Of a stretch of 64,000 nt of DNA, positions 61,700 through 64,000 are shown one piece after another; position 1 is the first letter of the stretch, and every line of letters begins with the position of its first letter. The stretch spans positions 124,001 to 188,000 of the forward strand of contig JASPKZ010000424.1 of the NCBI GenBank assembly GCA_030220185.1. The letters run 5' to 3'. The notes below the pieces were generated by a model, which ran no database searches, was not told the DNA's origin, and saw only the letters and a list, made by a program, of their open reading frames with translations. This stretch comes from Diploptera punctata (taxonomy: Eukaryota > Arthropoda > Insecta > Blattodea > Blaberidae). The translations under genes and the position numbers were made by a program.

Positions 61700-61882
61700 G
61701 ACTCATGTCCACATTGAGGGATGAGATGAAATGAAGCCCTTACATTGAAGATCTGTAAATTACAAAGATGCCAGCCGATCATAAATGACCGACCATAACA
61801 GAGGCATATGAATAAAATTAAACAAAATTAATGAGAAGAGTGTGGAGAAATGATGGAATAAATTTGTAACAGAGGAAAACAG

Positions 61883-62492
61883 TTTGTACGTTCAGTAGCG
61901 GGTGTGACAATTTTGGACAAGAAAAGAAGTGAGGATATTAGGAAGGACTTTTTTAAGTGATCCCACAACAGGCCTCAGGAGGCCCTTGGGGTAGTAGGAC
62001 GTTAAGGCTCCCACTTTTTCTAGACAATCGGCACTTTATGTCAGCCGGGTTGTCAGCCCTGCGTGACGGCCGCCTTTACCCCAGAACAAGCGTCTGGTAC
62101 TCATTTTGGATAGAGGCTGAGTCGACCCCAGGGCCATACTGTCGCCAGAGGGTTTGGGTCAGTTTAAAAATCCTGACCCCAACGGGACTTGAACCCTCAA
62201 CCCTCAGGCTTGTAGCTCAGTGCCTTAACCACTACACTACGCTACGGCGTGCCCCTTAGGTAGGACTTAAATATTTTTAATTTAACAAATAGAATTGACA
62301 ACATGAGAAACAACTGGTAAGAACATGTCAAGAGAATGCCTACAGATAGAATCCCTCAGCTGTTACTAAAGTACAAACCAATAGGACATAGAAATGTTGG
62401 ACACCCATTTACTAGATGGGAGGATTCATTAAATCCCACTTGATGTGAAAACAGGTCAAAAGGCCTAATTTCATGAAGCAGAAGAAGAAGAA
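61883..62492 (+). pseudogene. LINE-D 3' end, split by SINE-3
   Basis: Removing SINE-3 and one target copy restores a continuous frame: 'VRSVAGVTILDKKRSEDIRK', 'DLNIFNLTNRIDNMRNNW', one stop, 'EHVKRMPTDRIPQLLLKYKP', then 'GHPFTRWEDSLNPT'. The (GAA)n tail lies at 62480-62492. A 0.3-kb 5'-truncated LINE inserted into SINE-5. Confidence 0.87.
61951..62255 (-). mobile_element. SINE-3, antisense, with ~13-bp TSD
   Basis: TTAGGAAGGACTT at 61938-61950 and TTAGGTAGGACTT at 62256-62268 flank a full SINE-3 (complement of GGGGCACGCCGTAGCGTAGT head, with TCTAGACAATCGGC-type body). It lies inside the LINE-D frame. Confidence 0.93.
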
Positions 62493-62632
62493 GGAAAACA
62501 GGAGAAACTCGGAGAAAAACTTGCCAGACTCCGACTTGTCCACTATGAAAGACACATGGAGTGACCAAGACACAAACTCGAGAAACCACCAGTGAGAGGC
62601 ATGTATCTAACTGCTTGCACCATGGAGCCACT

Positions 62633-63367
62633 TTACTTATAACACAATCTAATAAATATAAATAAAAATATAATTTACTCGTATTATGAACAATAAATTT
62701 CTAATATATATTCATTATATTTAATGGCATCTCTTGAAGGAACAACAATAGAATACTGTGCTGATAGAAGTCGCAGCACCAAATTAACAGCACAAGAAGT
62801 TCTCAAAGTTCCAAACAACAGTCAGTCAAATAACTTATATATTTTTCGATGTTTTATTTAAATTTGTCACTTATATTGAAGGACAAATTATTACAATGTC
62901 TTTATTATTCATTTCATACATCTCAATGACGGATAAATCATATTTGAAATCCACCATTGAGATGTATGAAATAAATAATAAAAAAATCAAAAGAAGCCGT
63001 ACTGGCTTTATAATGTATTATTCGACAATGTTAACTTTCAATGCAGAAAAACTGCAAACTAAAAGAATGTGGTAAGGGTGAGTAAGGGTGAGTAAGGGTT
63101 GGAGATAGTAGACCCTTGTCTCAGGTTGCAGTGACAGTGTTTATTATCCATCAGTTGTGTACAGTCAGTTGTTAGTGACAATGTAAAGTGCGAAAGTTAG
63201 ACCCTATATTCACAGTATATACACATTTGAGTCTGATAGACAGTAGCTGGAAATCAGTGCTGATTTAATTTCTCTGTATATCACATTATCTAGAAACCCG
63301 TAGACATACAAACTCCGATGATCTTTCATTAACTTCATCTCATATTTCAAGTAGGTCTACCACTATA

Positions 63368-63390
<23 letters not shown>
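62633..63390. other. Unassigned; holds one clear inverted repeat
   Basis: Nothing coding. GGGTGAGTAAGGGTGAGTAA at about 63075 is a small tandem repeat. Confidence 0.35.
62901..62982. repeat. Inverted repeat, 28-bp arms, 26-bp loop
   Basis: TTTATTATTCATTTCATACA then TCTCAATG on the left pairs with CATTGAGATGTATGAAATAA then ATAATAAA on the right, one mismatch. It could be a terminator-like or MITE-core hairpin; no family. Confidence 0.7.

Positions 63391-63398
<8 letters not shown>
63369..63398. repeat. (CTTA)n tail of LINE-A
   Basis: Seven CTTA units directly at the 3' border of the antisense LINE-A, i.e. an (AAGT)n tail in its own sense. Confidence 0.93.
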
Positions 63399-64000
63399 CA
63401 CTGGCACTATCGAACCCATAGGTTCATGGCCGCGCAGACATAAGCTCTCCATATGTCCCTATCCTGAGCTAATGCTTTCCAATCATTCCCTGTATAATCT
63501 ACTTCCCTCAAATCATAGTTAATGTTGTTCTCCCACCTCATTCTTGGTCTACCAACTGGGCGTTTTCCCTCTGGCTTTCCTACAAGAAGCTTCCATGCAC
63601 GTCTTTCATTCCCCATACGTGCAACATGTCCTGCCCATCGCAGTCTACGAGACTTAACTGTTCTTATTATATCTGGCTTCCTATAAAGACCATGTAGTTC
63701 ATTGTTATGTAGTCTTCTCCATTCACCTGTCTGTTCATCTCTCTTTGGTCCAAAAATTTTCCTAAGAACTTTATTCTCAAATACTCGTAATCTCCTTTCC
63801 TCCCTTAAAGTAAGAGTCCATGTTTCGCACCCATATAATAAAACTGGTAGAATAATAGTATTATATATTTTCAGCTTAACGTTTTTTGAAAGGAGTTGGG
63901 ACATCAAAAGTCTCTGCAATGCATAATAGCATGCATTTCCAGAATTGAGCCTATGTTTAATTTCTTTGTGCATCTCATTCCTATTTGTGATTATTGTTCC
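63399..64000 (-). CDS. LINE-A C-terminal coding part, open to the window edge
   Basis: The best preserved LINE-A copy. The minus-strand frame is open from the right edge of the window to a stop at about 63407, at least 197 codons: 'GTIITNRNEMHKEIKHRLNS', 'YYALQRLLMSQLLSKNVKLK', 'ILPVLLYGCETWTLTLREER', 'KIFGPKRDEQTGEWRRLHNN', 'RLRWAGHVARMGNERRAWKL', 'LVGKPEGKRPVGRPRMRWEN', 'DWKALAQDRDIWRAYVCAAM', 'NLWVR'. It is the RT thumb and C-terminal domain of a non-LTR retrotransposon polyprotein. The 3' UTR is about 15 bp plus a (AAGT)n tail. Lack of any stop suggests a recent insertion; the 5' part lies outside. Confidence 0.93.

Larger units (their letters stand above)
61700..62632 (-). mobile_element. 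SINE-5, antisense, hosting LINE-D and SINE-3
   Basis: Left part 61700-61882 (GAGGGATGAGATGAAATGAA, ATGAGAAGAGTGTGGAGAAA), right part 62493-62632 (GGAGAAACTCGGAGAAAAAC, AGTGAGAGGCATGTATC). Together they align with the copy at 6205-6531. The insert is LINE-D with a 9-bp duplication GGAAAACAG (61874-61882, 62493-62501). Confidence 0.85.

Noticed and set aside
63399..64000. LINE-A open frame as a host gene
   Set aside because: The same protein end appears in about a dozen broken copies in the window, with a microsatellite tail.

Overview
This looks like intergenic, transposon-dense DNA from an animal nucleus, most probably an insect. The LINE C-terminal repeats ('RLRWAGHVARM', 'GKPEGKRPxGRPR') and the abundant tRNA-headed SINEs remind me of cockroach/termite (Blattodea) genomes, but that is recollection and not a test. 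The DNA is AT-rich, full of (AT)n runs, and has no rRNA, no operons and no convincing complete host gene. Almost every long ORF is a decayed piece of a mobile element.

Main families, with working names. LINE-A: non-LTR retrotransposon with a 3' end reading TAGTGCCAGTGAGTTAGTTA, about 14 fragments on both strands. LINE-B: one 5'-truncated copy with a recognisable reverse transcriptase and a (GAA)n tail. LINE-C/LINE-D: further non-LTR fragments. SINE-1 and SINE-2: the same tRNA-like head and central part joined to two different tails. SINE-3 to SINE-6: other tRNA-headed SINEs. HP element: seven copies of a 0.62-0.68 kb non-coding element (without inserts) with a terminal hairpin and ATGA at its borders. 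O element: three copies of a roughly 0.75-0.9 kb TIR element carrying a conserved short reading frame. E/F repeats: elements that begin TAATACCCGGCGTGCG. There are also foldback elements (T, U, V), several MITE-like TIR elements, and relics of Tc1/mariner-superfamily and pogo/Tigger transposases.

Layout. 1-9.4 kb: LINE ends, F/E repeats, a pair of long-TIR elements, SINE-5/6, SINE-1. 9.5-12.2 kb: O element split by LINE-A, two E repeats and another element. 13.4-20 kb: LINE-A, a tRNA-like element, E repeats, SINE-1 cluster, a TIR element. 20.6-25.5 kb: transposase relic with two foldbacks, LINE-A, a 241-bp tandem duplication, a mariner-like MITE. 25.7-45 kb: HP elements, SINE-2 copies and LINE-A with a Tigger insertion. 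46.4-49.5 kb: O element holding LINE-A holding LINE-B. 49.5-53 kb: transposase relic split by a foldback, then a 2-kb antisense LINE-A. 53.06-53.40 kb: the only ORF I cannot assign to a repeat. 55.2-58.9 kb: antisense LINE-C holding several insertions. 59.4-64 kb: HP element, SINE-5 holding LINE-D holding SINE-3, and a LINE-A copy whose frame is still open at the window edge.

No pathway can be read here. The biological content is insertion order: many nested insertions have readable target-site duplications, so element boundaries and relative ages can be set from this sequence alone.
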